This document shows, in pieces, positions 9,126 to 17,801 of a stretch of 64,000 bases of DNA (its first letter is position 1; each line of letters begins with the position of its first letter). A program made the translations under genes and the position numbers. The notes beneath the pieces are model-generated. The model was not told the DNA's origin. It searched no databases and worked only from the letters and a program-made list of their open reading frames with translations. Source of the DNA: JADGHX01 sp035760965 (GTDB lineage Bacteria; Pseudomonadota; Gammaproteobacteria; Steroidobacterales; Steroidobacteraceae); NCBI GenBank assembly GCA_035760965.1, contig DASTRY010000012.1:30936-94935 (forward strand), in the 5' to 3' direction.

Positions 9126-10901
9126 TCACTGCGAGGCGCGCGCCTTGCGCGACGCGATCCAGCGGTTGGTGCGCGCATCGAGCAGGTCGAGAGGCAGCAC
9201 GCCGCCATTCAGCATCTCGTCGTGGAACTCGCGGATGTCGAACGCCGGTCCAAGCTCGCGTTTGGCACGCTCGCGCAGCTCGCGGAACTTCAGCTGACCG
9301 AGCTTGTAGGCCAGCGCCTGTCCCGGCCATGAGATGTAGCGATCCGTCTCGGATTGGATCGTCGGCTCGTCCACCGCATCGGTCTTGCGGAAGAAATCCA
9401 CCACTTGCTCGCGCGACCACCCTTTCGCGTGAATGCCCGTATCCACGACGAGCCGCACGGCGCGGAACAGCTCGCTCGAGAGCCGTCCGTAGTCGCTCAC
9501 CGGATCTTGATAGAGACCGACCTCCTTGCCGAGCTCCTCGGCGTAGAGCGCCCAGCCCTCCGAGTACCCGGAATTGCCGCCATAGCGGCGGAACTTTGGC
9601 AAGCCCGGCAGGCTCTGCGCGACGGAGCGCTGCAGGTGATGACCCGGCACGCCTTCGTGGTATGCGACGGCCTCGTCGAGCACGAGCGAGCGTTGCTCGA
9701 AATGAGACACCGCGACCACGATGCGTCCGGGGCGCTTGCCGTCGGGCGTGCCCGCCTGATAGTGCGTGGCCGCCGCCGCGTCGAACGGCGGAATCGGCTC
9801 GACGGTCACCGGAGAATTCGGAATGAAGCCGAACAGCTCCGGCAATTTGGGCTGCATCTGCGCGATGGCATTGCGGAAGTAGTCGACGATCTGCTGCTCG
9901 GACTTCGGCTGGTAGGCGGGATTCTTGCTCAAGGACTCGCGGAACGACGCGAGATCCGCGAACCCCTGCTTGCGCGCGATGGCGAGCATCTCGCTTTCGA
10001 TGCGCGCGATCTCACGCAGCCCGATCCGGTGGATCTGCTCGGGCGTGAGATCGGTGAGCGTCGTGCGATACACGATGTCGTTGCGGTAGCGCTTCTCCCC
10101 GCCCGGCAGCGATGTCACGGCCAGCGTCGTGCGCCCATGAGGCGCGTATTCCTTCGCGATGAACTCGCCGAACTCCCGGTACGCCGGCAGCACTTCGTTC
10201 GTCACGGCGTCGGTGATCGCCTGGGTCAGCCGCTCCCGATCCGCCGCCGAGATGCTTGCGGGGAACTTCTTCGTCGGCAACAGGAACGGATTGGCCGCGA
10301 TCACGCCCGCGCACTGCTCCGGCACTTTCTCGAGGAGAAAACGCACGGGCATCAGGTGTTCCTTCATTCCCGCGCGCAGCACCTCCTCGGTCTGCCGGAA
10401 TGCGTTCGGAATTTGATGCAGGCGGGCGATGTAGTCTTCGTACTGCTTCACCGTATCGAACGGCACGGCGAGCGGCAGGTCCGCGAAGTGCCGATGCGGG
10501 CCGTCCACCTGGCTCACCGGCATCGCGTACTCCTTGAAATCGTAGTTCGCGAGGCGCTGCTCGAGCGTGCGCTGGAGGACGGCGTGTGAGAGCGCATCCT
10601 GCTCCGGAAAACCGTCGACGGGGATGGCCTTCAGGCGCTTCAGGAACGACTCATCGCCCGCATGCTGGCGGCGGATACCTGCGAGCGAGTAGTCGTTGAG
10701 CTTGTCATTGAAGCGATAGTCGCCGCGCGCCGTCGCAAACTCGGGATGCATCTGCAGATCGTATTCGTACTGCTCTTCGAACAGCGCGTTCTGCGCGGCA
10801 AGTCGTGCTTCGACGGACGTTGCAGGCGCGGCGTCTGCCAGCGCGGATGCGACGATGGCAAGGCATGCAGCCAAGCCGACAAGCGGGGTTCGAGTGCGCA
10901 T
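9126..10901 (-). CDS. DUF885 family secreted protein, putative metallohydrolase
   Basis: A 591-residue protein with a signal peptide (MRTRTPLVGLAACLAIVASALADAA). It matches the DUF885 family by its hallmark segments: VAYHEGVPGHHLQRSV (an HExxxGHH metal-site-like motif), GYSEGWALYAEELGKEVGLY, RLVVDTGIHAKGWSREQV and SETDRYISWPGQALAYKLG. DUF885 proteins look like distant zinc peptidases, but substrates are largely unknown. It would act in the periplasm. The same strand carries the TonB receptor 176 bases downstream and the FecR-like gene upstream, so uptake and processing of one substrate is possible. A second DUF885 protein lies at 59260-61005. Confidence 0.9.
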   Translation of the reverse strand: MRTRTPLVGLAACLAIVASALADAAPATSVEARLAAQNALFEEQYEYDLQMHPEFATARGDYRFNDKLNDYSLAGIRRQHAGDESFLKRLKAIPVDGFPEQDALSHAVLQRTLEQRLANYDFKEYAMPVSQVDGPHRHFADLPLAVPFDTVKQYEDYIARLHQIPNAFRQTEEVLRAGMKEHLMPVRFLLEKVPEQCAGVIAANPFLLPTKKFPASISAADRERLTQAITDAVTNEVLPAYREFGEFIAKEYAPHGRTTLAVTSLPGGEKRYRNDIVYRTTLTDLTPEQIHRIGLREIARIESEMLAIARKQGFADLASFRESLSKNPAYQPKSEQQIVDYFRNAIAQMQPKLPELFGFIPNSPVTVEPIPPFDAAAATHYQAGTPDGKRPGRIVVAVSHFEQRSLVLDEAVAYHEGVPGHHLQRSVAQSLPGLPKFRRYGGNSGYSEGWALYAEELGKEVGLYQDPVSDYGRLSSELFRAVRLVVDTGIHAKGWSREQVVDFFRKTDAVDEPTIQSETDRYISWPGQALAYKLGQLKFRELRERAKRELGPAFDIREFHDEMLNGGVLPLDLLDARTNRWIASRKARASQ

Positions 10902-11078
10902 GGGGGGACTTCGCGAACGTTTGCTGGGGCCGTCGATGGTAGCAGCACGACCACTCCCGCAAGCTACGTGGCACGGCGCTTCGTCGCGCGTGGAAGTTGT
11001 TTCAGCGCGCGCTCGAGAACAGCGCTGCGCTGGACGAGCTTGCCACCCGGTGCGAGGCAGGCCGCGCGCCGACCCTTT

Positions 11079-11861
11079 TCACTGAATCGCCGGCCTGCGG
11101 ATCGACTGGAACCCCGGATAGACGCGCGCCGTTTCGAGAGGCCGCACGATGGCTTCGCCGTACGTCAGATTCTCGCTCCGCTGCGCGTCCGTTTCTGGGC
11201 GGCGCGGCGTAGCGAACTGCACTTTGACGGTTCCCGCACTGACGGCGAGCTCGATGAGCTCCGGTGTCAGCACCTGCATCGCGAAGCGCCCACCCATCGC
11301 CTGAAAGTCGCGCTTACCGGCATGCACGTTGAAGGGCCAGTCCGGGTCGTGCGCCACCGCGAAGCGCGCAGCGCCGTAATCGAGCTTCACGTTGCGCCAG
11401 GGTCGCGAATATTCGACTGACACACGTGTCGCCGGGCTGAGCACGAGAGTGCTGCCGTCCGGGAGCTGCACGTTGCGCCGCTCGTCGATGCCGCTGACGT
11501 ACGTCGTGCGCGCGAGGATCGTTCGGGGCAGGTGCGAGCCGTCGAAGTAGGACCACAGCGTGCGACCGTCGAGCAGCGCGTTGGTCAACATCACCACCAC
11601 GCCGATCGCGACTGCGAACGCGAGAGCCGTGATCGCCAGATTGCGTCGCGACCGCCGGCGGGTGCGCTTCGATTCCTCGGGCAGGAGTTGCTCGAGCAGC
11701 GCCATGACCTCCGGTCCGTGCCAGGAGGAGGCCATGTGAACGATGGTGCGTCGATTTTCAGGCGCCCGCAGCCAGTCGTTCAGCGCCGGCCCGTCCTCCT
11801 TGTCCAGGCCGCGGGCCAACTTCGTGAGCCACAGGGACGCCTGCTCGCGGGTCGTGTCCAT
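11079..11861 (-). CDS. FecR-like anti-sigma/signal-transducing membrane protein
   Basis: Protein of 260 residues with the FecR layout. A cytoplasmic N-terminal segment (MDTTREQASLWLTKLARGLD, then LNDWLRAPENRRTI) resembles the DUF4880 domain. One transmembrane helix follows (AITALAFAVAIGVVVMLTNA) after a run of arginines. The periplasmic FecR domain contains VQLPDGSTLVLSPATRVSVEY and later a short C-terminal region. FecR proteins pass a TonB-receptor signal to an ECF sigma factor. No sigma factor lies next to this gene; the nearest receptor is downstream beyond the DUF885 gene. Start chosen at the ATG complementary to 11859-11861, since the open frame upstream shows no family similarity. Confidence 0.8.
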   Translation of the reverse strand: MDTTREQASLWLTKLARGLDKEDGPALNDWLRAPENRRTIVHMASSWHGPEVMALLEQLLPEESKRTRRRSRRNLAITALAFAVAIGVVVMLTNALLDGRTLWSYFDGSHLPRTILARTTYVSGIDERRNVQLPDGSTLVLSPATRVSVEYSRPWRNVKLDYGAARFAVAHDPDWPFNVHAGKRDFQAMGGRFAMQVLTPELIELAVSAGTVKVQFATPRRPETDAQRSENLTYGEAIVRPLETARVYPGFQSIRRPAIQ

Positions 11862-11893
11862 CACCGGTCTAACGGCCCGAGGCGCTTTCGGCG

Positions 11894-12124
11894 TCAACGA
11901 GCTTGGCGCGACTTGTCCGGGCGTGCGGCCAACCTGCGTTCGATCCGACGCCGCTGCGGCCCGCGGCGAACGCTTGCGTCGATTTCCGCGCAGGCCGCGC
12001 GCGAGTCCCAATAGAGCTGCCGGTGCTCCGGCGGCCGCGGCACGTGCCGGCGCCGCGGCAACAGGCTGATGATGATGGATATCGCAGCCATCACGAGGGC
12101 AAGAATGGGTGCCAGGTCCGTCAT
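11894..12124 (-). CDS. Possible small single-helix membrane protein
   Basis: A 76-residue frame that begins MTDLAPILALVMAAISIIISLLP, a convincing hydrophobic helix, followed at once by RRR and a basic, polar tail. It ends 33 bases before the FecR-like start and would be cotranscribed with it. The ribosome site is weak. Its position is where an ECF sigma gene would normally sit, but it is too short and has no sigma motifs. It may be a real small membrane peptide or a chance frame. Confidence 0.4.
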   Translation of the reverse strand: MTDLAPILALVMAAISIIISLLPRRRHVPRPPEHRQLYWDSRAACAEIDASVRRGPQRRRIERRLAARPDKSRQAR

Positions 12125-12314
12125 CGGTGATCCCGCTCTTTCTCATCCAGATTTCTCGCGGGAGGCGTGATTGTAGACCCCTGGAGCACGGCGTCCATCG
12201 CTTCCCGACAGCACCCCTATGACCGCGGGCCGCCGAGGCGGCGTTCACGCTCGCGGGCAAAATTATCGGTATGCAATTTGCTCGCAGATGAGCGGCTGCT
12301 GGACCCGGGAATCC

Positions 12315-13766
12315 ATGCCCATGCTCCACCGACATGCCCCCCGCCTCGCCGCGCTGCTGCTCGCCGCCGCCACCGCCATGACACTGACGGGCTGCGCCAC
12401 CAATCCGGTGACCGGGAAACCGCAGCTCGCGCTCGTCTCCGAATCCCAGGAAATCGAGATGGGCAAGCAGGCGGCCGAGGAGACGCGCCAGAGCATCGGG
12501 ATCGTGAAGAACGACGCGCTGCAGGGGTACGTGAACCAGGTCGGCACGACGCTGGCCACGCACAGCGAGCGTCCGCATCTGCCCTGGAGCTTCCAGGTTA
12601 TCGATGACCCGACGCCCAACGCATTCGCCCTTCCCGGCGGCTTCATCTTCATCACACGCGGGCTCATGACCTACATGGATTCCGAAGCGGAGCTCGCCGC
12701 CGTGCTCGGACACGAGATCGGCCACGTCACCGCGCGCCACTCGGTGCAGCAGATCAGCCGCGCGCAGATCGCGCAGCTCGGACTGGGGTTGGGCATGATC
12801 ATTGCCCCCGAGCTGCAGCAGCTCGGCGACCTCCTCGGTTCCGGCTTGCAGCTGCTTTTCCTGAAGTACGGCCGCGACGCGGAGCGCGAGGCCGACAAGC
12901 TGGGATTCCGCTACGCCTTGCAGCAGCGGTACGACGTGCGGGAAATGGACGATGTCTTCCGGTCGCTGCAAAAGCTCTCCGAGCAGGAGCACCGCAGCCC
13001 GCTGCCGACCTGGCAGTCGACGCATCCGGATGAAGGCGAGCGCATCGAGACCGTCCAGCGACGCATCGCCGAGCTGCCGCCCGGCGCGCTCGACGGCACG
13101 CGCGTCGGCCGTGCGGACTTTCTCGGTCACATCCAGGGATTGGTGTACGGGGACAATCCGCGCCAAGGTTATTTCGAAGGCTCACGCTTCCTGCATCCCG
13201 ACCTCGCTTTCCAGATCACCTTCCCGGATGGCTGGAAAACGCAGAACTTGCCCCAGGCCGTGGTCGCCGTCTCGCCGCAGAAGGATGCGGCCATTCAGCT
13301 GTCGCTCGGCCGCGGCGATCCCGAGCAGGCTCTGCGGCAGTTCCTCGGTCAGCAAGGCGTGCAGGGCGGCCAGCTCGCGCGCAAGACGGTGAACGGCTTG
13401 CCCGCGGTCGTTGCGGAATTCGCGGCGCAGACTCAACAGGGCACGGTGCAGGGACTCGTGAGCTACGTGTCGTATCAGAACGCGACTTACCAGATCGTCG
13501 GCTATGCGCCGACCGGCCGTTACAGCGGACAACAGAGTGTGTTTCTGCAGACGATCGAGAGCTTCGGTGCGCTGAAGGACCCGGCCGCGCTGCGCATTCA
13601 GCCGAAGCGCATCGAGCTCGTGAAGCTGTCGCGTCCCATGACGCTCGAGGAGTTCGCGCGCGCCTATCCGTCGAAGGTCGACGCGAGCACGCTCGCGCTG
13701 CTCAATCAGGTGGACGAGAACGCGACGCTCGAAGCGGGGAAGGAGTACAAACGCGTCGTTCAGTGA
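12315..13766 (+). CDS. M48-family metalloprotease, lipoprotein
   Basis: Zinc protease of 483 residues, probably anchored in the periplasm by lipid: the leader ends in the lipobox LTGC (AAATAMTLTGCATNPVTGK). The catalytic motif HEIGH is at residues 133-137 (LGHEIGHVTARHS), and the third ligand is likely the Glu in DAEREADKLGF. The conserved NAFALPGGFIFITRGL segment confirms an M48/BepA-LoiP-type fold. These enzymes degrade misfolded outer-membrane proteins. The C-terminal ~180 residues are a separate domain of unknown role, ending in a LysM-like stretch (LEEFARAYPSKVDASTLALLN). The start at 12315 (MPM) is preferred because earlier Met codons would put polar sequence before the lipoprotein leader. 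Confidence 0.9.
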   Translation: MPMLHRHAPRLAALLLAAATAMTLTGCATNPVTGKPQLALVSESQEIEMGKQAAEETRQSIGIVKNDALQGYVNQVGTTLATHSERPHLPWSFQVIDDPTPNAFALPGGFIFITRGLMTYMDSEAELAAVLGHEIGHVTARHSVQQISRAQIAQLGLGLGMIIAPELQQLGDLLGSGLQLLFLKYGRDAEREADKLGFRYALQQRYDVREMDDVFRSLQKLSEQEHRSPLPTWQSTHPDEGERIETVQRRIAELPPGALDGTRVGRADFLGHIQGLVYGDNPRQGYFEGSRFLHPDLAFQITFPDGWKTQNLPQAVVAVSPQKDAAIQLSLGRGDPEQALRQFLGQQGVQGGQLARKTVNGLPAVVAEFAAQTQQGTVQGLVSYVSYQNATYQIVGYAPTGRYSGQQSVFLQTIESFGALKDPAALRIQPKRIELVKLSRPMTLEEFARAYPSKVDASTLALLNQVDENATLEAGKEYKRVVQ

Positions 13767-13784
13767 GCGCCGCGCGACGCCCAG

Positions 13785-14198
13785 TCACGCTCGAATGACG
13801 ACCGACGCTGCCGAGCGCTCCGCGGGACCGTGATACACGGCTTCCACATTGTTCCCGTCCGGATCGAGCAGGAACGCCGCGAAGTAACCCGGATGATACG
13901 TGCGCTCGCCCGGCGCGCCGTTGTCGCGACCTCCGGCCGCGAGACCCGCGGCGTGGAACCGTCGCACCATATCCGCATCTTCCGCTTGAAACGCGAGGTG
14001 CACGTGGGTCGCCGACTTCTCATCGTTGCCGAGCGCGTCGATCCAGAGCTCGTCGCAAGAGAGATGGTGCGCGTCGTCGCCGCTCACCGGCACCTCGAGC
14101 GCCTCGAGCACCGCGCGATAGAACTGCTTCGTGCGCTCGAAATTGCGCGCACGCAGGTGTACGTGATCGATGAGTCGTCCGAGGTGAAGCTCGCGCAT
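13785..14198 (-). CDS. VOC (glyoxalase fold) family protein
   Basis: Protein of 137 residues starting MRELHLGRLIDHVHLRARNF and ending with AAFLLDPDGNNVEAVYHG, the usual closing strand of vicinal-oxygen-chelate proteins. His in DHVHL, His in HVHLAF and the late Glu are placed as metal ligands would be. Start fixed by GGAGGG at 14204-14209, five bases before the ATG; a longer frame upstream is not homologous. It resembles the VOC protein at 3055-3426, especially in AAGGRDNGAPG. Divergent from the SnoaL-like gene at 14453; the spacer has tandem repeats. Reaction unknown. Confidence 0.85.
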   Translation of the reverse strand: MRELHLGRLIDHVHLRARNFERTKQFYRAVLEALEVPVSGDDAHHLSCDELWIDALGNDEKSATHVHLAFQAEDADMVRRFHAAGLAAGGRDNGAPGERTYHPGYFAAFLLDPDGNNVEAVYHGPAERSAASVVIRA

Positions 14199-14237
14199 AG
14201 GTCCCTCCGGCCAGCCACGTCGAGCACCGCAAGGAGC

Positions 14238-14321
14238 GTTCCGGCGAAGGCTCGCATCGGTGCCCGCTCCGGCGTGACTCTGCAATCATTGCGGGCTCCG
14301 GCGTGACCTCGCAATCCTTGC
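14238..14321. repeat. Three degenerate tandem repeats of about 29 bases in a divergent promoter
   Basis: Two close copies lie at 14266-14292 and 14295-14321 (23 of 27 positions identical, period 29; both start GCTCCGGCGTGAC). A weaker third copy is at about 14238-14264. The first good copy contains the perfect palindrome GCAATCATTGC (14282-14292). They lie between the divergent VOC (start 14198) and SnoaL-like (start 14453) genes. Spaced repeats in such a position suggest an array of regulator sites; the rest of this 254-base spacer shows nothing else. Confidence 0.5.
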
Positions 14322-14452
14322 CGGCGGCGCCGCGACCTCTCATGGAGATCGGCGAGCGCAGCAGGCGCTCACCGGATCAGCGGCGCCTTGACCCCTCCTC
14401 CCGCCGACCTATAGTCGAGAGCGTCAGCACCCACGTCCCGCGAGGCCACGCG

Positions 14453-15067
14453 ATGAATCGATTCGAGAAAGCGGTCTACGACTGCATGCTCCCCACCGCT
14501 CAGCTCCTCGAGCGCACGACCAAGCCCCTGCATCGCGCCATCCTGCTGAACTTCTGGCGGCACGTGCATCTCGAGGGCGCGGGAGAGTACGACAAGATCC
14601 TCGCGCCGGACATGATGGTCGAGAACCCGGTGTATCGCGTGACATGGGGCGCGAATCCGGCCGTCATCGAAGGCAAGCAGGGCGTGAAGGCGTTCTACAA
14701 CAGCGTCGGCGAAGCGGTGCTCTGGCACTCCGACGATCGTCTCGCTGTAGCCGACTGGGGCATCTGCGACGAAATCACCTTCCATCAGCTGGCGAACGGC
14801 GCGGATCTCAGAGCGCTCGGCTACGACGTCGAGCGGCCGGACCGGCTGTATCACGTGTACAGCCGCCAGGCCTTCATCTGGCCGTACGACGAGCGCGCGC
14901 GACTCGCGGGCGAGCACCTCTACGAAGACAAGACGAGCCTGCGCATCGAGGAAGTGGATCGCTCGGAAGCCATCACGCCGGCGCGCGTCCGCGAGATTCA
15001 TCGCGAGCAGCTTGCGAAGCTCGAAGCGGAGCGCGGGCCGAACTTCTGGGTGCTCGGCAAGAGCTGA
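14453..15067 (+). CDS. SnoaL/NTF2-like domain protein
   Basis: Protein of 204 residues with a probable NTF2-like alpha+beta cone fold: FWRHVHLEGAGEYDKILAPD, then VIEGKQGVKAFYNSVGEA, as in SnoaL-like cyclases, isomerases and hydratases. The C-terminal third (VYSRQAFIWPYDERARLAGE and a helical tail) is longer than in a minimal SnoaL domain. It has no signal peptide, so it is cytoplasmic. Start chosen at 14453, the first Met with family-like sequence. It converges on a FadR-type regulator five bases downstream and stands at the edge of the catabolic island. It may handle an aromatic or ketone intermediate, but its reaction is unknown. Confidence 0.7.
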   Translation: MNRFEKAVYDCMLPTAQLLERTTKPLHRAILLNFWRHVHLEGAGEYDKILAPDMMVENPVYRVTWGANPAVIEGKQGVKAFYNSVGEAVLWHSDDRLAVADWGICDEITFHQLANGADLRALGYDVERPDRLYHVYSRQAFIWPYDERARLAGEHLYEDKTSLRIEEVDRSEAITPARVREIHREQLAKLEAERGPNFWVLGKS

Positions 15068-15072
15068 GAAGC

Positions 15073-15843
15073 CTACGCGGTGTCGCCGCCCTCGAGCAGG
15101 CTGCGCGTGTCCTGTAGCGCAGACTGAATCAGCTCACGCGCGGCATCGGCAGCGCGCTGCGCGTTGCCTTCTGCGATGGCCGCGTAGAGCCGGCGATGCT
15201 CCTGACTGGAATCGCGCGGCACACGGCGGCGACGCTGCTTGAAGATGGTGGTCCAGCGGATCGCCGCGCAAATCGAGGAGCTGAGGCTCAGGAGGGGCTC
15301 GTTGCCGGCCGCCTTCAGGATCTCCGCGTGAAAAGCTTCATCCGCCGCGCGACCCTCGGGCGCCGACAAGCTATGGCGAATCATCTGTTCGAGCGCCCGC
15401 TCCATGCGCGCCAGCTGTTCGGGCGTGCGCCGTTGCGCGGCGAGCGCGGCCGCCTGCGGCTCGACCATCTCGCGCAGCTCGAACAGCGCGCGGACGAAGT
15501 CCTCGCTCGGCTCGCTGCTGAACACCCATGCGAGCACATCCGGATCCAGGAAATTCCAGCGGTGACGCTGACTGACGCGCGTACCCGCCTTCGGCCGGCT
15601 CTCGACCAGTCCCTTGGCGGTGAGGATGCGCACGGCCTCGCGATACGCGGTGCGCGACACGCGCAGCTTCGCGCTCGCCTGCACTTCCTTCGGCAGCACC
15701 GCGCCGGGCGGGTGGCGGCCCGACACGATGTCGATGCCGAGCTGATCCGCGATCCGGCGATGAATGCGGCGCGTCGGGCGCAGCGGCGGGTAATCCTCCG
15801 CTACCGCCTCCGGAGCGTGCGCGCGCGTACTGTTTTTCGCCAT
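15073..15843 (-). CDS. GntR/FadR-family transcriptional regulator
   Basis: Repressor or activator of 256 residues. The N-terminal winged helix-turn-helix is typical (IADQLGIDIVSGRHPPGAVL, then LRVSRTAYREAVRILTAKGL and VESRPKAGTRV). The C-terminal all-helical FCD ligand domain has the metal-site pattern: ELREMVEPQAAALAA, DEAFHAEILKAAGN and SQEHRRLYAAI. FCD regulators respond to organic acids or their CoA esters. It is divergent from the MarR-led operon, with 509 bases between, so it may control either that operon or the neighbouring SnoaL-like gene. Ligand unknown. Confidence 0.9.
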   Translation of the reverse strand: MAKNSTRAHAPEAVAEDYPPLRPTRRIHRRIADQLGIDIVSGRHPPGAVLPKEVQASAKLRVSRTAYREAVRILTAKGLVESRPKAGTRVSQRHRWNFLDPDVLAWVFSSEPSEDFVRALFELREMVEPQAAALAAQRRTPEQLARMERALEQMIRHSLSAPEGRAADEAFHAEILKAAGNEPLLSLSSSICAAIRWTTIFKQRRRRVPRDSSQEHRRLYAAIAEGNAQRAADAARELIQSALQDTRSLLEGGDTA

Positions 15844-16352
15844 TGTCGCGAATGATAGACCAAGCGCACGCGCTTTGACGCGCGCGCCGGCGGCCTTTCC
15901 CGCGTAAGACTAGCGATAGCGATAGAAGCGTACGCGCTGAATCTGGATGCACCCGGCGCAACGCGCAGATGCCGGCCCTGATGCGTCTGATCGCCGTTCA
16001 GCAGCCGCCCCGGACCCAGGTGCCGCGCGCATCGGACGTGCCTTCCCAGGCGCTGTCGATGCCGGCGCGCGGCGGCCCCTCGGTGGCGCTGCGCGCACAT
16101 GGCGGCGAGCAACACGAAGACGCACAGGAAGGAACGTTCGACCTGTCACGAAGCGCTTCCCCCCGGAGCGTGAAAACTAGTCTGACTATTCGACCGAACC
16201 GACGTCAAGCCGAGCGCCGCGCGCACGCGTGCGCCCATGCGCGCAATGACATGAGTCCGCCGCTGCAAGAGGCCGCCGCGGCGCTTGCCCGAATGACAGG
16301 CCCCCTTATATCGTCCGAGCAGATACGCTGCACGAGATCGGCAGGAGTGTTC
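15844..16352. other. Long intergenic control region between FadR and MarR genes
   Basis: These 509 bases have no convincing gene; the frames in them show GC-type amino-acid bias and no homology. Visible elements are the 11-base palindrome TAGTCTGACTA at 16178-16188 and CCCCTTATAT at 16302-16311, a ten-base match to the sequence just before the AraC start at 29000. Further, AGGAG at 16343-16347 serves as ribosome site for the MarR gene. The region probably holds both divergent promoters and the operators of one or both regulators. Confidence 0.5.
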
Positions 16353-16892
16353 ATGCGCGAATCGCCGTTGGGCACGATCTATCTGCTGAAGCGCGCCGAG
16401 CTCGCGGTGCGCAGCTGCGTCGAAGCCGCGCTCGCGGAGTTCGATCTCACTCCGACGCAATTTCTGATGATGTTTCGCTTGCGGGATCGGCACGAAGTGT
16501 CCGCCGCGGAGCTGGCACGCGAGATCGGCGTGCGGCCGCAGTCGATCATGGAGGTGCTCGCGCCGCTCGAACGCAAGCGGCTCATCAAGCGCGAGGCGAG
16601 TCGGGAGCACCGGCGCATCCTGCACACGCGCCTCACGCCCGCGGGACAGAAGCTGTTCGCGGATGCGTTGCGGGTCGCCGCACGGATCGAATCCGAGTTG
16701 CTCTCCAACGTGAGCGCCGAACAGGTGGTGCCGCTGCAGCAAGCACTCAGTAACTTGTGGGAGCGCGCCGAGAAGCACGAGCTATACCGCGGCCCGCGCC
16801 GCGAGCGCGCCGAGCAGCGGATACCAACGCTCGCAGCAGTCAAACGCGGGCGCAACGGCAAGGGCACCGCTCGACGCGCGCGCATCTCCTGA
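16353..16892 (+). CDS. MarR-family transcriptional regulator
   Basis: Winged-helix regulator of 179 residues: ALAEFDLTPTQFLMMFRLRD, then SAAELAREIGVRPQSIMEVL (recognition helix) and LIKREASREHRRILHTRLT (wing), ending in the dimerisation helix. The last ~35 residues are a basic tail rich in Arg and Lys. Start set at 16353 by AGGAG at 16343-16347; an in-frame extension upstream is not MarR-like. It is the first gene of the operon MarR-SDR-GST-SDR (43 bases to the next gene). MarR proteins often respond to phenolic ligands and commonly repress their own operon, which would suit control by an aromatic substrate. Confidence 0.87.
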   Translation: MRESPLGTIYLLKRAELAVRSCVEAALAEFDLTPTQFLMMFRLRDRHEVSAAELAREIGVRPQSIMEVLAPLERKRLIKREASREHRRILHTRLTPAGQKLFADALRVAARIESELLSNVSAEQVVPLQQALSNLWERAEKHELYRGPRRERAEQRIPTLAAVKRGRNGKGTARRARIS

Positions 16893-16935
16893 CATACACG
16901 AGTCTGCAAGCGCAGGCGCGCACTGGAGCCACGGA

Positions 16936-17799
16936 ATGAAAGAGACACAGGGGAAAACGGCATTCATCACCGGCGGCGCGAGCGGCATAGGCCTCGGCAT
17001 TGCCGGTGCGTTCGTCGACGCCGGGATGCGGGTGGTCCTTGCCGACCTGCGGCAGGATCACATCGACGAGGCACGCGCGCGCTTCGCGGAGCGCGGCCAA
17101 TCCGGCAGCGTGCATGCCGTGCGCGTCGACGTCACCGACCGTGCCGCGCTCGCCGCCGCAGCGGATGAAGCGGAACGCGTCTTCGGCAAGGTGCACGTGC
17201 TCGTGAACAATGCTGGTGTCGGTATTCAAGGACCGTTCAAAGGCATCACGTACGCCGATTGGGATTTCGGCATGGCCGTGAACCTCGGCGGCGTCATCAA
17301 CGGTCTGCAGACCTTCCTGCCGCGCATGCGCGCGCACGGTGAGGGGGGCCACATCGTCAACACCGCATCGCTCGCGGCGCTCGTGCCCATGCCGGCACAG
17401 TTCGTCATTTACGTCGCAGCGAAGGCCGCCGTGGTCGCGATCTCCGAAACCAGTCGCGGCGAGCTCGCGCAGGAGAACATCGGCGTATCGGTGCTCTGCC
17501 CCGGACCCGTTCGCACGAACATCCACGAGCTCGCGAAGAACCGTCCGCCGCAGTTCGGCGTCGGCGATGCGTTCCGTGCGGCCGAGAACGCCGGCGCGAC
17601 CAAGGTCGATTTCCCGAGCATGATGGAGCCCGCAGAAGTCGGCGCGCTCGTGCTGAACGCCGTGCGCAACGACGAGCTCTACATCATCACGCACGGCGAA
17701 TGGCGGCCCATGGCCGAAGCGCGCCATGCCGCGCTGCTCGCCGCCATGCCCAAGAAGCTCGATCCCAAGCTCGTTGCCATGCTTGCACAGAGAGGCTGA
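16936..17799 (+). CDS. SDR oxidoreductase, LigD/LigL-like alcohol dehydrogenase
   Basis: NAD(P)-dependent short-chain dehydrogenase of 287 residues. It has the cofactor motif TGGASGIG (residues 13-20), the NNAG motif, the catalytic Ser in NTASLAAL and the YVAAK active-site pair. As I recall their sequences, the segments ITYADWDFGMAVNLGGVING and NDELYIITHGEW resemble the C-alpha dehydrogenases LigD, LigL and LigN of Sphingobium, which oxidise the alpha-hydroxyl of lignin beta-aryl ether dimers. It is followed two bases later by a LigF-like GST and then another SDR, the same enzyme set as the beta-ether pathway. Substrate assignment is inference. Confidence 0.85.
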   Translation: MKETQGKTAFITGGASGIGLGIAGAFVDAGMRVVLADLRQDHIDEARARFAERGQSGSVHAVRVDVTDRAALAAAADEAERVFGKVHVLVNNAGVGIQGPFKGITYADWDFGMAVNLGGVINGLQTFLPRMRAHGEGGHIVNTASLAALVPMPAQFVIYVAAKAAVVAISETSRGELAQENIGVSVLCPGPVRTNIHELAKNRPPQFGVGDAFRAAENAGATKVDFPSMMEPAEVGALVLNAVRNDELYIITHGEWRPMAEARHAALLAAMPKKLDPKLVAMLAQRG

Positions 17800-17801
17800 C
17801 C

